A program made the position numbers and the translations under genes. From assembly GCA_032622095.1 (NCBI GenBank), contig CP136062.1, positions 53,027,349 to 53,091,348 on the forward strand: a stretch of DNA of 64,000 nucleotides, written 5' to 3'. How positions within the stretch are numbered: position 1 is the stretch's first letter; every line of letters begins with the position of its first letter. This document shows positions 44,601 through 57,555 of this stretch, one piece after another. The DNA is from Siphonodentalium dalli (lineage: Eukaryota; Mollusca; Scaphopoda; Gadilida; Siphonodentaliidae). A model generated the notes under the pieces. That model had not been told where the DNA came from and made no database searches. It saw only the letters and a program-made list of their open reading frames with translations.

Positions 44601-45398
44601 GACCAACTTGACTTAATATTTCCCATTCAGATTCGTTTTTTTTAAACTGCTATTTCGGAAATCCAATTCCACAGATGGATTTACATGTTTATTTAGTTTG
44701 ACATAACAAAATAGCTTTTCATATGCTGTGCAATAAATAACACATATCAAATATATGAGTTCTCTTTTTATATTTTTTGAAGACTGTGTATTTGAAAGTG
44801 AACATTAATCCCATCATCTTATATTGCTTCTGGGACATAATTATTTTCATTATCCTCATTTATGTTAGTGTTTTCTGGATTTTATCCAGAAAGAAAGAAA
44901 CAAATATATTTTTATATTTATATATTTTTCCAGTGTGTTTGTTGACTGACACTATTATATTGCATAATATATGTTGTTCTTTCATTGTTTTGCCTGGAGC
45001 TTTACAACGGATCTGAGACATATAGAATATGTTCTGACTCGATATTCAACATATATTGGTGAAATGGCAGATCCAATGTGACATTGTTGTGGCCCTCGTG
45101 ACATGGGTATGGTGTTTTGTAGTTATCATATGTTTCAAACTGTTACACATGTAAGATCTGGGCATAAAAGTTTATTTGTACAAACCATAATTCGTACACC
45201 ACCTTTTCTCGGTTGCAAAATTCATCAGAATTGCAGAAGAATATTATGTCACCACTTTTCCCAAGACAACAATGTTCATCTGATCACCTGGGTCCAAGTA
45301 TCTTGAAATGAGTACCTTTCCAGTGGAATTTTCCTCGGTCTGTGTAAATACAAGAATCAAACTAGACACGGGGATGTATACAATCACCTCAATTAAAA
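44601..45398. other. Intergenic, no gene recognised
   Basis: The ORF at 44777-45016 is hydrophobic but has no recognisable domain and no splice or promoter context that would support it. Confidence 0.35.
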
Positions 45399-45606
45399 CC
45401 CTTTCAGTGCCAAGTCCGATTTTTGTATCAACCCATATTTCTTTGATCAATTTTTAAAATTTATTGATTATAATAATGTGATACATTGATGGAAAGAGCT
45501 ATAAGAGCTCTTACCATCAATGTATCACATTATTATAATCAATACATTTTTAAAATGATCAAGGAAATATGGGTTGATACAAAAATCGGACTTGGCACTA
45601 AAAGGG
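45399..45606. repeat. 208-bp palindrome, probable foldback MITE
   Basis: Left arm CCCTTTCAGTGCCAAGTCCG, TTTTTGTATCAACCCATATTT and so on to GTGATACATTGATGG; right arm is the complement, ending CGGACTTGGCACTAAAAGGG. The apex is AGAGCTATAAGAGCTCT. The CCCTTT start resembles the TTAA-flanked elements at 16.3 and 18.2 kb, but a TTAA duplication is not clear here. Confidence 0.85.
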
Positions 45607-45764
45607 TAAAGACAATTGCGTGATAACATCTTTGAATTGCCCCTTATAAATAAGGAATTTTCGTTGTGCACACAAAAGTGTTGACTTATTATTTTGTGTA
45701 GCCTTCCAGTGGCAAAAACAGGCGACAAATGTATTTCAGAGCGCAAACCGCCATGTTGCTTTAA

Positions 45765-46070
45765 TACATGTAAGATGTATTTTTACAAACCCCTTTTGAG
45801 TGGTTGTTGTACATGTAGATGTATATATGGATGTGGATTAATAGTTCTCTTACCTTCAGAATCGATTGATTATAACTAGCTCTATCACGAGGCACTACTG
45901 CGGGGATCCTAAGAGAATATGTCCTTGCATGTGGTTTATATCCCAACAAAATGTGTGACCTTCTGTCCCACGCGATGAGCGGTGTGCTTTATGGCTGAGA
46001 AATCCAATACCCGTCAAAGCTCCGAACGTCACGTCGCCGTTTCTATGTCGCACGCCCATTCTTACAGCCA
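45765..46070 (-). repeat. Dispersed repeat with exon-like segment and donor, copy 2
   Basis: Partner of 15890-16240, same orientation. On the minus strand it ends PRDRASYNQSILK|GTAAGAG. The match around the donor is almost perfect and fades with distance. The upstream frame is broken (a stop after GHILLGSPQ in one frame, with SLRIPAVV in another). Confidence 0.55.
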
Positions 46071-46249
46071 AGGTATTTATTGGTTGCCCATTAATTTTGT
46101 TTAGTTATCCAATATTTCCTATGAGTATCTTCACTTGTGCATTTTAAATGTAGTCCAGGGGATATTGGTCGACCTCTGCACCCCCAAGACTTAACTTCAC
46201 CCCACTAATTTTCATTCTTAATGTCTCCTCTAATTTTGTTCGGTTGTTA

Positions 46250-46312
46250 AAAAGAAAAAAAGTGGCCGCAGAGACTCCATACAAGATGGCGTCCATCATG
46301 GCGGCCATTTTT
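46250..46312. repeat. GGCGGCCAT-family copy
   Basis: Contains ACAAGATGGCGTCCATCATG and GGCGGCCATTTTT, the reverse complement of 3668-3722. Confidence 0.6.
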
Positions 46313-46662
46313 GTTATATGCACCAGGTCTCTTTGATCGCCGTTATAGTACAGATGATATCACATACGGTCTTGTTTTCCGCTCGATTCGTTATGCTAAT
46401 ATACGACCCTTACAATTAGCCAAAAATCCGACACCGGAATCCAGTATGGCGGCCAACATGTGAAAATATGCTATTATTCTGACGTGTTACCACGTTTCGT
46501 TTGTCTCTGTGGGAAAGTATTGGCATCTTTGTGTGATGTTATACATTTATCGTATAGAGGAGTCATTGTCGAACACATCAGGACCGTAACATACATTCAT
46601 TGTGGGATATTTTTGTCCGATATTACGTTTTCCCAAATGCCGATATAATAGGTCAAAGCCGA

Positions 46663-47133
46663 ATCTACGTTAATAACGCAATGTAATGTTTCGAATCAAT
46701 GTATGTTATTGCTAACATCACAACATCCATGCATATATATGTGCAGGAGATACTCGAGCTAGGATTCCTCTTATACCTGAGTTGAGGGATTTTCGCCCAA
46801 ATCCAAGATGGCGGCCAAAATGGACACCAGAATTAGAAAAATCGCCGAAAATCGCTGATTTTAACATCAGTGAGCATTATTGTCATGACAACTCCACACC
46901 TGCTTACTACTGTGAGTTGGGAACACTTAGGCGAAGAAATTACCTTGTATCATATCCAAATAAAAGTCCCCCAAATCCAAAATGGCGCCCACAATGGCGG
47001 ACATATTTTGAAAAATCACCGAAATTCCCTCATATTCACATCATTGGCATTATTGTCGAGACAACTCCACCCATGCTCACAGTTGAGTTTGAAATACTGA
47101 GGTGAAGTAATTACCTTACATCTCATGCAAGAA
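46663..47133. repeat. Left member of a large inverted repeat
   Basis: Pairs with the complement of 49850-50301. Shared words include GAATCTACGTTAATAACGCA, GAGGATTCCTCTTATACCTGAG-like sequence, CCAAATCCAAGATGGCGGCC, TGTCATGACAACTCCACACC and CATCTCATGCAAG. Inside it a roughly 180-bp unit is itself duplicated (about 46795-46970 and 46970-47150). Confidence 0.85.
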
Positions 47134-49849
47134 ATGGTTTTCCAAATCGAAGATGGCGGCCAAAATGGCGAACGAAATTTGAAAACACGCCTACATTACT
47201 TTACTTTCTTACGATGGGCGTAATGTTTCGCGATATACCCACCATTACTTGTTGATATTGAATATTGATATGAAATATTCATTATGGTTTGGCAACTGAT
47301 ACTCACAGTCAATATGGCTGCCAAACTGGCGGCCAGAAATTGAAAAGAAGCCGATATTATCACATACTAATATCAACTTTTTGTCATAATATCGATCTGT
47401 ATAGAGGAAACGTACATAATATAAGCCATCTATTAGTTCCAACATAGGTCGTAGCTTTTTGGAAGGATGAAAACCCACAATGGCGATGTGACATTTCAAA
47501 ATCCATTCTCCACTAAGGGCCCATACTGGCCCGTAACCGTATACAGGTGCGCCGAATAGTCATAATATAACTTCCAAGAATCAAAACAACAGTACCTGAG
47601 CTTATTCGGATTTGTCAAAAATTCAGCATTATCTAGACCAGTTTCCGTCTCTTCGTCAGATTAATCTATCTCGCTCACAACAACAGTTTTCTACACTTCT
47701 TTGTAGAAGGGTCCCACTAATCGGAATGTTTCAAACAATACATATGCCGGTGTCCAGCTCACGTGTTTGTTTCGAAAGCTTGGAATTCTTATCCTTATTC
47801 TTGGCGAGCTTCAATCGTGGTTTAGCTTATGGTATAATTCAGATGCTACATATGGGGTATGGGCGTCATCTTATGCGATACACTATTCGGTCGATGCATA
47901 TACTAGCTTTCAGAAAGACTTATCTATCTGCGTATTGTCAGATTTGGCGACATAATGGGGATAACAACATGTACACCTGGTGATCTTCCTAAACAGCCAC
48001 TTCTCAATATATGGTTAATCAATTCACATGCTCATCTAATGAACTGACAGACCCGGACAACTTCTGTATATGGCTTGGAATGTTCAAAGCCTGACATTTG
48101 ACGGATGCCTTTTTGCTTATGCGTAGAAGACCATAATGCATAATATACCTAAACGTCTTGAACATGATCCTAAGAACAATCTTGTTGGCGTCCAGCAATC
48201 GTCTGACCGAACAAATCCAAGCAGATGATAACAATACACACGGTGCTAGTTTATGGGAATGTGTCATGATAGTGGACATGAAATTGGACCATGAGTGCAC
48301 CGCCCCTTATTTTGGTATGTTTTAGATTCAGACAGGATCTATTGTGTGGCGTTGCTTTCCTTGTATGCTAAGATTGTATGTTCCCATCCGTTTGGAATCA
48401 GTTCTTAATCAACTGGACCAGGCGTGTGCCATTGGCTACTACATTATAAGCCACACCAAGACTGTGGTGTAGTCTTAAAGGCGATACCTTTTGATAGTTG
48501 GTTGATATGTAATACTCACGCTGGGTGGTATGGTTCAAGAAAGTACAAATGCCATCAACAAAAGGGTGAAATGTTCAACGCGAAGTACACCCAGAGGAAT
48601 GTTACGTGGATGAGCTCTTGCATTCAGTTCAAAATACGTTGGTACACCAAGTGATTTCTTGGTAACATCACCATTGCGACCATGTTCCTGCATGAGACAT
48701 TAACTACTATATTCTAAAGTTATATATATATATTATCATAAAGGTCGCGTTCCCCAACGTCCACGGCCATTGCCATCGATAATATAAATTGTTCTTTAAA
48801 TACATAGTGAAATAAATGCACCACAGTTCCTGACATTTTCTTGAATAATACCGCCCACATACTGACCCTAACCCTGAGAGAGGATAACAAAAACGCATAC
48901 CTTCATGCTATAAAGTTTAGTTCATCCGACTGTTTTGAGGGAGGCTAGCATAGTATTATCCAGAAAAATTGTAAGTCTGGTCAAGTTGAATCAGAACGGC
49001 TTCGAAACGGATATGGAAATACAATCTTACCACACACACAAAAACCGACACGCATGACATTCTATATTTTAAACATGCACCATGTGTAGGGGCATGGTGT
49101 ATACCGTGGCCCATTTTATTCCCACTATCATGGCGCATGTCCACAATCTAGCACTGCTAGTATTATTCTCCTCTGCTGAGATATTCGACAGGACAACTGC
49201 GGGATGTCACACAGTTTGCCTCTTGGGATTGTCTGGGCAGTAAAGAGTAACGGTCATTCATTATAACCAATTCAGTTTTATTTGGATAATTGTTGCAAAT
49301 TAACATTACTTGCAATCATTCAAGATGAGAAATAACCAGAAGGAATGAATTTGATTACATGCCAGAACAAGACAGTATTTCAGACATTAGAAATTTATGA
49401 GATACCCTTTTCAATTTCATGTTATGCAACAATCAGGTTAATGATATCTAGTCACCATGTAGTATCCAATTTGTGATACAGTTTTTTTTGTTTTAGTACT
49501 TTTATTCAGGTAATACAACTGGGTAATATATTAATTTTGTTACTAAATTTTTCTTCCGTTGATCATAAGTTTCCTGAACGCTATTACGATGGTCCACTGT
49601 GAAGTGGGCCGGATCCTGTGAAATCGAGAATGTTGCTAAATCTGAGGCTAAAGAGTCACTATAGCTGCTATATAGCCCTATACCAACAAGCATGGTACTA
49701 ACATGCTTAAAAACAACATTACATGGCCAGTACTTGTAAATTGTTTGAAAAAAAAAACATTTTGGAAAAAGTTTACAAGCACGATTTGTTCGGCCTCTGG
49801 GCCACCCACCCACCCCGGCCCTATATACGGAATTTTTTTGCAGACCCCC
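47134..49849. other. Interior between the inverted repeats; no gene recognised
   Basis: The ORFs at 47612-47983 (plus) and 49502-49813 (minus) are moderately long but I recognise no domain. If the flanking inverted repeat marks a transposon, any coding region has decayed beyond recognition by eye. Confidence 0.4.
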
Positions 49850-50301
49850 CTTGCATGAGATGTAAGGTAGTTACTTCAGTATTTCCAACTCAACTGTAAG
49901 CATGGGTGGAGTTGTATCGACAATAATGCCCAATGATGTAAATATGAGGGAATTTCGGTGATTTTTCAAAATCTGTCCGCCGTTTTGGATTTGGGGGACT
50001 TCTATTTGGATATGGTACAAGGAATGTTCTTCGCCTAAGTGTTCCCAAATCACAATAGTAAGTAGGTGTGGAGTTGTCATGACAATAATGCTTATTGATG
50101 TTAAAATCAGCGATTTTTATATTTCTGGTGGCCATTTTGGCCGCAATCTTGGATTTGGGCGAATTTTCCTCATCTCAGGTATAAGAGGAATCCTATCTCG
50201 AGTATCTCCTGCACATATAGATGCATGGGTGTTGTTATTGTAGCAATAACATTCATTGATTCGAAACATTACATTGCGTTATTAACGTAGATTCATCCAT
50301 G
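49850..50301. repeat. Right member of the large inverted repeat
   Basis: Reverse complement of 46663-47133 with scattered differences. ORFs 49871-50080 and 49890-50135 correspond to those in the left member (46782-47105) and are repeat translations. Confidence 0.85.
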
Positions 50302-53300
50302 ATTCCGCCTGCGTCATTTCGGAAAATGTTATCTGCACCATTTTCCATTCTACTCCCCGAATCATTGTGTTGCCAATCAGTTTGGAGAAAAACATCGATA
50401 TTTGTGACCCTCATTCAAAAGTTCCATTCCTGGAAATGACATGCAGTGCCACGTTGGCACATTTGAACAACACAGATGGGAGCAATCTAAACAAAAGACC
50501 TCAATGACTCCAGTCATAACATTTTAATTACCATGTTGTTTGCATAGTTCGTAGAGTACATGAGTTTATTTTGCACTTACCCATAGCCCAAATTCATTTA
50601 TTTGTTACATATATTATGTTGAGTATAAAAGTAGATGGTTCCATAAATGGCCGCATTTGGGAGACAGTACCCGTTTAATTCCCTTTCTAATAATTTGAGG
50701 AATGTACATGTATTTGTATTATAACGCCATTTTTTTTTTAATTTATTATATTTATGTAAAATGCTTATGTTAAATTTTGACTGGAAATAAATATGTTTAC
50801 ACTAAGTATTAATTACTGAATTTCTCATTTACATTTAACAGAGTTCCCAATATATAATTTTAGTGAAATTCGGCGGCAAAGATTTGTTGGTAATAACGGA
50901 ATACTCTCGGCCCTCAAAACCATCCATGACATATGTGCTATTCGTATAACTCCACTGCCATCTTTAAACGAAACCAGTACCTGAATCATGGAAATGATGA
51001 TGGAAATCAGCGACAAATTACACATCTGGTGCCCGTCTTCTTTACCTCCTTGACTCCCGACTGAACGTTTAAAGACATATTATGCACCTGTTCGGGTGCC
51101 TGAAATTTATAAGTTAGTACTCAGGCGCTATACCAATATGGGGATTGTAGCATTCTACTAACATCGCCAAAAAAATTCAAAGCAATCGACCATACCACTC
51201 CATAGAAAACATCGTGTGAACTGCGCACAATTGTATATATTTACATCTCGATCCGGGACGCAACTATCGGCGATAATATAACACAAACGATTTCGCCATC
51301 GAGAGCCATTGCATTTAATCAATATATAACAATGACAATGTTTATCGTCAATTTGGATTCATATTAGTAACAAATAACTACTTTGAGCAAGATTATTCTC
51401 AATTTCTATTTGATCACCCAACCTGAGTGTTTCATATCACTTTAAACTGCACCATTTACATAACCTTCCCCGTACATTTACCACAGTTCGACCCGTTTTG
51501 GAGCTCGCTAGATGGTCACACGTAAATGGCCATATCGGATAGACAACATTTGCAAATACATAAAACTCAAAATTAGAATAAGTAATGGCTCCGTAGTCAG
51601 TATCTGTTCATTGCCTCATAATATTATGTTCACGAACATATCATTTTAATTATAATCGATAAGATTACAGCAAGGTTACTTCAACTGTTGAGTTATGAAT
51701 ATGAAAGCTCTATCTATGTAATATATCATTCTCATAATTTTAGAAAATAGCCCCGCATTCTTCTAAACTAACTCTGATCATGTGGCTCGCATAATACCGT
51801 ACATTTGCACTTGCTTTTCAGATGCCAGCCTTACCTTATCTCGTCTGACACATTGCTCGCTTCTGTTCCCCGGTGGGGAGAGTTTCAAATCAAGTGACAA
51901 CCTTTTAGAGACTTCTAACGCTCAATATACGAAATAGCGTATGGAAAATTCGCGCCCTTTCGGAAGATACCTACAACAATACATCACAGCGACTGCATCA
52001 GGATAATAAAAGAGTTATTTGATTGCAATCGGTCGTGTATCTTGTGTCCATTAGATCTCGCTGCTATAAACATTTACAGTGCTGTGGGGATTATATCTCA
52101 ATATACTGCTCGAGATTGCCGGACAATCTCAGTGTTGCCGTGCGTCTATCAGTGTGATAATTGTCGATTTTTCCTCTTCGTTGTGTGTGGTAGCAACAAT
52201 ACAGGCTATTGAGCGGACTCCATCTTCAATTTGAAATCCGAAATATGGTCAGTTATTGATTATATGATGCAAGTGTGTAGTGATAAAAATATCACAATAT
52301 TGAAAAGTGTATATTCCACCCAATTACCCAGATGGCAAAGCCCCTGACGGCTTTATTTTTTGGGTGCCTGGTGATGATTTTTTTTAGATGAGCCAAATTT
52401 CTTGTATATCGATGACCATGACTCCCAAGATAACTTTGACCTCTAGCTAGCTGCTACTCGAAATTGCTAGTTTGCTTGAAATAGCGTTGTACGGGCTGAT
52501 CCACGGCGATTATGAGATGTACTATATACTACCCCTGGGTAATGACCACAAACTATGCTAATATCCATTGAAAACATAAACGCTATATCTCGTTAGCGAA
52601 AGTCCACATAAGTATATCATATTTCGTGAATGGGGCATTGGTTCGATCCATTGTCTACAGATTATATGCCAATACATGTATGTCTTGCAGTCATATGGGT
52701 TCAATATTTGTGAAAATTGTCACATATGTTTGTCTCTGTGAGAGAAACCGTAATTAACATTTTTTTTTAAATATTGAAAATGCACTGTCAAGTAATTTGT
52801 GTATCTGCCAACCTGTATTTTATCGGAACGTGATAACGACGAGTTCTCTTGGCAAAGTTGTCCTGCTGATTTGCAATGATGTTGTTCTGGCAAACAAATG
52901 TATTCATGTCGTTCTGCAAACTCCACAATACGACACAATGACGGTACCTTTTCCGTACATTATGGTTCGTTTTGGTTAGTGCATTGGTCCATGTTTGTGT
53001 CAAATGTATTGTATGTTTGTGAATATTAACTGAAAAGGACACACCGGTCACCTTACTGATTAACATCTACGGCGAGAATAACGGCACTGAATCTACAAAT
53101 ATAGCCTCCAAAACAATAGGTTGATAATTGGGATTGATATGAACTATGAACAGGAACGGAACCGGGAACAGGAACATCTTCCGAGTAACACGTGACTTTT
53201 CCGAGTAACACGTGACTATTTCGAGTAATAGGAACAGAAGCAAGCGGGGATATAAACTCAATTTTCTCGCGTTTTACGCACCGCAACAATACATACTATA

Positions 53301-53557
53301 CATCATTCGAAAGCTTGGCATCTCCTATGCATGACTATATTTGAACATTAACATTTATAAACTTCATTTGAGAATTAAGCATTTCAAAATACAATGTAGA
53401 ACGTAGAACTGTTATGTTTTTTTTACCAAGAGAGCAACATTTATTAGGATGTTAATCCGTGTAACGTGGACATGCATGGGTAACGGCGGATGCGACTCAC
53501 GGGCGATTGCAAGCACTGTCTCTGATTGCACAAGAACGAAAAACGGTGGCTAAATGC

Positions 53558-53562
<5 letters not shown>
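50302..53562. other. Intergenic, no gene recognised
   Basis: 50598-50670 resembles 43110-43160 (ATTCATTT...TGGTTCCATAAATGGC), a short dispersed repeat. A 20-bp unit, CTTTTCCGAGTAACACGTGA-like, is repeated two to three times at about 53177-53228. No gene is seen. Confidence 0.4.

Positions 53563-53605
<43 letters not shown>
53563..53605. repeat. TA microsatellite
   Basis: Uninterrupted (TA)n of about 43 bp. The ORF at 53526-53822 reads through it and is not credible. Confidence 0.9.
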
Positions 53606-53607
<2 letters not shown>

Positions 53608-56065
53608 ACCTACATTTTAGTGTGTGTTGGGATTTGGGACAATATTATACATCTAGTCTTAATCTGTGGGTTCGCACCAATGTGTCCACATTTAAGGTAT
53701 ATAAGAGCATAGTGATGCGATACTCGCTAGATTTCACGCAAAATGACCCACTGTATATTATTATCACGACCAAATCTGAACAAAGCGTTACGTTACGACA
53801 CTACTTGGATCGCGGTCATTGAAATATAGGCAATACAACCACAACCAAGCAACAGTTTCCAGAAATCAGAATATTTTGTATTAGCTATTGACAACGAGGA
53901 TGCGCGGAGTTTTTGTGGGAAGGTAATGGATTTTAGAAGAACAATTAAGATCAACTTGTTGTGATATGCCATTTAATAATCGGATGTCATATTTTTAAAC
54001 AACATAATGTGCCTGTAACCTAATGTTTTCCGTTCTCGACATGGTAAATGGTGGACTTCAGTTGCGCCTAGTGAAGGAAGGGGCCTGGATCAGGCGCTTG
54101 GACACGCGGATTCCGAATGGACTGAATTTACAATCCAATTCACGTGACGGTAAAAGCAACGTCATAATAAATTACGTCATCGTCGATCGAGGCACTAATG
54201 TCGAAGCAAAGGTGTGACTATTGAACGGACTTGTTAAATTGGAGTCAACATTAATATTGATTGATTGTACCTGTATAACTTGTTTTGGCCGAAGAAGGCC
54301 ATGTGGCCGAATGTTTCCAATAAGAGTTTTACGTTGTTATTTGTTGGATCATCATAAAGTCCCTTTTGGCTAGACTATCTATTGTAATATGATAAGAACG
54401 TACTACGTTATTCGAAAACTTACTCCACCCAAGGCCATGATATGTAAATATACAATTAGATTAGATGAATAATAATTGTACCCGCACAGGTGGATAATTT
54501 GAAGTATATTCTCAAGTCGCATGTGCCGGTTTAAATCCGGTTTCAATGGTGCCGTGTATTTATATTTCACGGACATGTACCGGTATATAACAATTGAATG
54601 TATGTTCCACGCACTGTTACTGAAAGCATACATATCATTTGGACCTTATTGGTTAAGACATGGATGGCCTTCGTTATAGGTTATAATTTAGGAATACCAG
54701 TTACTAAATTAGAATACCCTGACACTGTATGTTGTAAAGAATATACTAATATTATACTATAATAGTATAATACTATGATAGTATGAATGCCATATTATCC
54801 TCAAAACACACATTGTGTGGGTCAAGCGTTTGTTTATATACAGCACATAGAGAGTGAGCAATAAGAACAACACTCAACACCGAGGAAATGTGTTTAGGAG
54901 ACTTATTCGCAGTGACTCATTCAACACCGAAATCTTGAAAGGTGAGGGTTAGCTAGCGCTATACTGATACGTTATAAACAATTTGGTGGAATTTCTAACC
55001 AAAGTTCACTTAATGCATGGGGTATATCTGGCGATTAGTGTTTTGGTTATCTCATACTATTTACATACTGTTTGTTTACATAACATGGGGTTCATATACA
55101 TGATTTAGAAATAGCATTTAATACAACTATTAGTTATTTAAGTCAGGCATTTAGGTTCATTGTACCTGTGTACATCTGGTGGGCTAAGTCCTCGTTTTGG
55201 AAGATTCGTCAGGACTCTATATATCAGCCATTTATTAACTCTGAAATATGTTTGTAAAAGTAAAACATAAAGTGATCCAGACAGACTGATGGACAAAACA
55301 AACCAAAACACTGCCACTGATGGTTATTTAAACCAAATATCCGGCTACCACCTTTGACCAAAAAATCTTAACAAAATATGTACCATGCAAATTTCCATTG
55401 CGAGCTATTTCTGAATACTGAATAAAACCTGGTATAAAATTGTCTACTGTGAGGGTTTACGAGCAGATAATTTAACCCATTCACAATACAAACCGTTCAT
55501 AACACCATGCATACATGGCCTCAATAGCCCGAAGACGAGTGTGACTCATCACACAGTAGTATTTCAACCTGGCTATACTCATGATTCATTCAATGAACTG
55601 GATATTGCATGTACACTTCTGCTACAGTGATTGGTACTTGATAGCACTATTGGTGCTAATGATATGATATTATATGCATATCGCGATTCAATTTAGTCTT
55701 TTAGACTTGGAAAAATTATTGAAATTTCAGCACGCAGTGACGAATGGTGACCTCGTATAATGATAATTTTGTTTCTCATTTATAATAGCATCCTATTCCA
55801 TGCCTAAGCTAAAATAAACACTCTGTAACAAATGAATGTGGTACCCGGAAAAGTTCCAAAAAAAAAAGGCACACTATCAGTTCAGAATATGCATTGCATG
55901 TACGCAGCAAAACACATTTCAAATAACTTGAATTATAGGTATAAACGGACTGAAATGTAGAAATTACAGTAAGTTTGCACAACCTTCCCCGAAGCAGCAT
56001 GCAATTTGCCCAAAAGTTCCACAAATAGAGAGCGCCACTGTGTGGTAGGATTTACATTCCATCAT
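53606..56065. other. Intergenic, no gene recognised
   Basis: A small palindrome ATTATACTATAATAGTATAAT lies at about 54751-54771. No coding similarity is seen. Confidence 0.4.
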
Positions 56066-56074
56066 GACATAAAC

Positions 56075-57546
56075 TAGATCATGCCATGAATCTCTACTAA
56101 AGCTGACGCCCGTGGAGATCATATTCCACCTGTACAAAACCCGGGAACTTTTTTTAAGTTTTGACAGGGAACCTTATAATGTCAAAAAAAATAACATGGG
56201 GAATGTACATGTACTTCTTTGTTCATACATGTACCTGTGGCTTAATGATTTATTCATCGGTACGTGAAGTTCCCAGCTCGATATTACAGAATTGCTTTCG
56301 CGTTATGTCGCTTAGGCCAAAGAAAAAAGATTGTATGTTTTCGATAACGTAGCGAAAAAATTAGGGTAGGTAGGTACACTGGTAGGTAGGGAAATTTTTG
56401 TTTTTAATTTTATTTCGATATATTTTATCCAGCTGCAGAAATATTGAACTACATCGACCGAAGTGACATAAAATGCCAACCCGTGTTGTGGGGAAAGTAT
56501 TACTTGATCAACACAGTGGAAACTGGAAATATATATTAAGGTTGATAAAAAAAATCAAATTTCATGCTTAGGTATGTTTTTTATTATTCACATATGTACA
56601 TGACATGTAGCACATTTTCATAAATTTGGCTATGAACTTGGTAGGAAATTGATGTCACTAACTTTTTATAAGAATTTTACCAATACTAGTAATACTGCCA
56701 TTATATATACTGTACTGTACTGTACTTGTATTGTGGCGACTACATCCCATTGTCTGGAGGTAGCCAGTACGTCCACCGAGTATGCCTGGTTTTTGGAGAG
56801 AGTAGCTACCGTATACCCCTAACATATGTGGTGATAACCTCTATACATGTATATATACACCCACCATGTCTGTTGATAAGTGTTCCATAAGTCCCAAACA
56901 AGACATAAAGCACTGTAAAAGCAGGCAGGAGATAGTCTGAGATACACTATCAGGAATTTAAAATTGCAAAATGTATGCCCATCAATCCACAACCCATCAC
57001 AAACCTGGGGCCTTTGAGACAGCCGTCAATTCATGGTCACTTTTCACAGGGATATGTTAGAAACCATGTGTTTTGCACACTAAAGGTCATCAATTCAATA
57101 TTTATGAGCATTAGTGGTAAAAAACAGTAAATTTTAGAAATTTTTTACTTTTTCTCAAAATATCAATAAAAAATTTAGGGTCGGCGGGTTATTTTTTAGG
57201 GTCGGTAGATGTACGGAAACATAGTATCTTTTTACTTTGGCCTTACGACAATAATTTTCGTGACAGGGAATAAAATAAATATTTATCGCGGAATCAGGTC
57301 TTAAAAGTCACGTAAAACGGTAAATAATATAATCTCGAGCTGGGAACTTCACTTACCGATGAATAAATCATTAATGATTAAGCAACAGGTATGAACAAAG
57401 AAGTACATTCCCCGCGTTACTTTATAAGGTCCCCAACAATGCTACATGTCAAAACTTTAAAAAACTTCCTGGGAATTGCAAAGGTGGAATATGATCTCTA
57501 CGGCGTTCTAGCTTTAGTAGAGATTCATGAATCATGGCATGATCTA
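56075..57546. mobile_element. Mutator-like (MULE) nonautonomous transposon with 9-bp target duplication
   Basis: Ends TAGATCATGCCATGAATCTC at the left and its complement (GCATGATCTA) at the right. It is flanked by the perfect 9-bp direct repeat GACATAAAC (56066-56074 and 57547-57555). The terminal inverted repeats are about 210 bp long (to about 56285, and back from about 57335), with diverged pairing continuing to about 56345/57205. The interior has no transposase-like ORF. Long terminal repeats with 9-bp duplications are the signature of Mutator-like elements. The 110-codon ORF at 57391-57723 runs through the right terminal repeat and is not a gene. Confidence 0.88.
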
Positions 57547-57555
57547 GACATAAAC

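Noticed and set aside
52625-52645. GGTTCGATCC resembling a tRNA B box
   Set aside because: No A box at the right distance and no cloverleaf can be drawn.
53526-53822. 98-codon ORF
   Set aside because: Starts next to and reads through a TA microsatellite (YIYIYI run); no domain.
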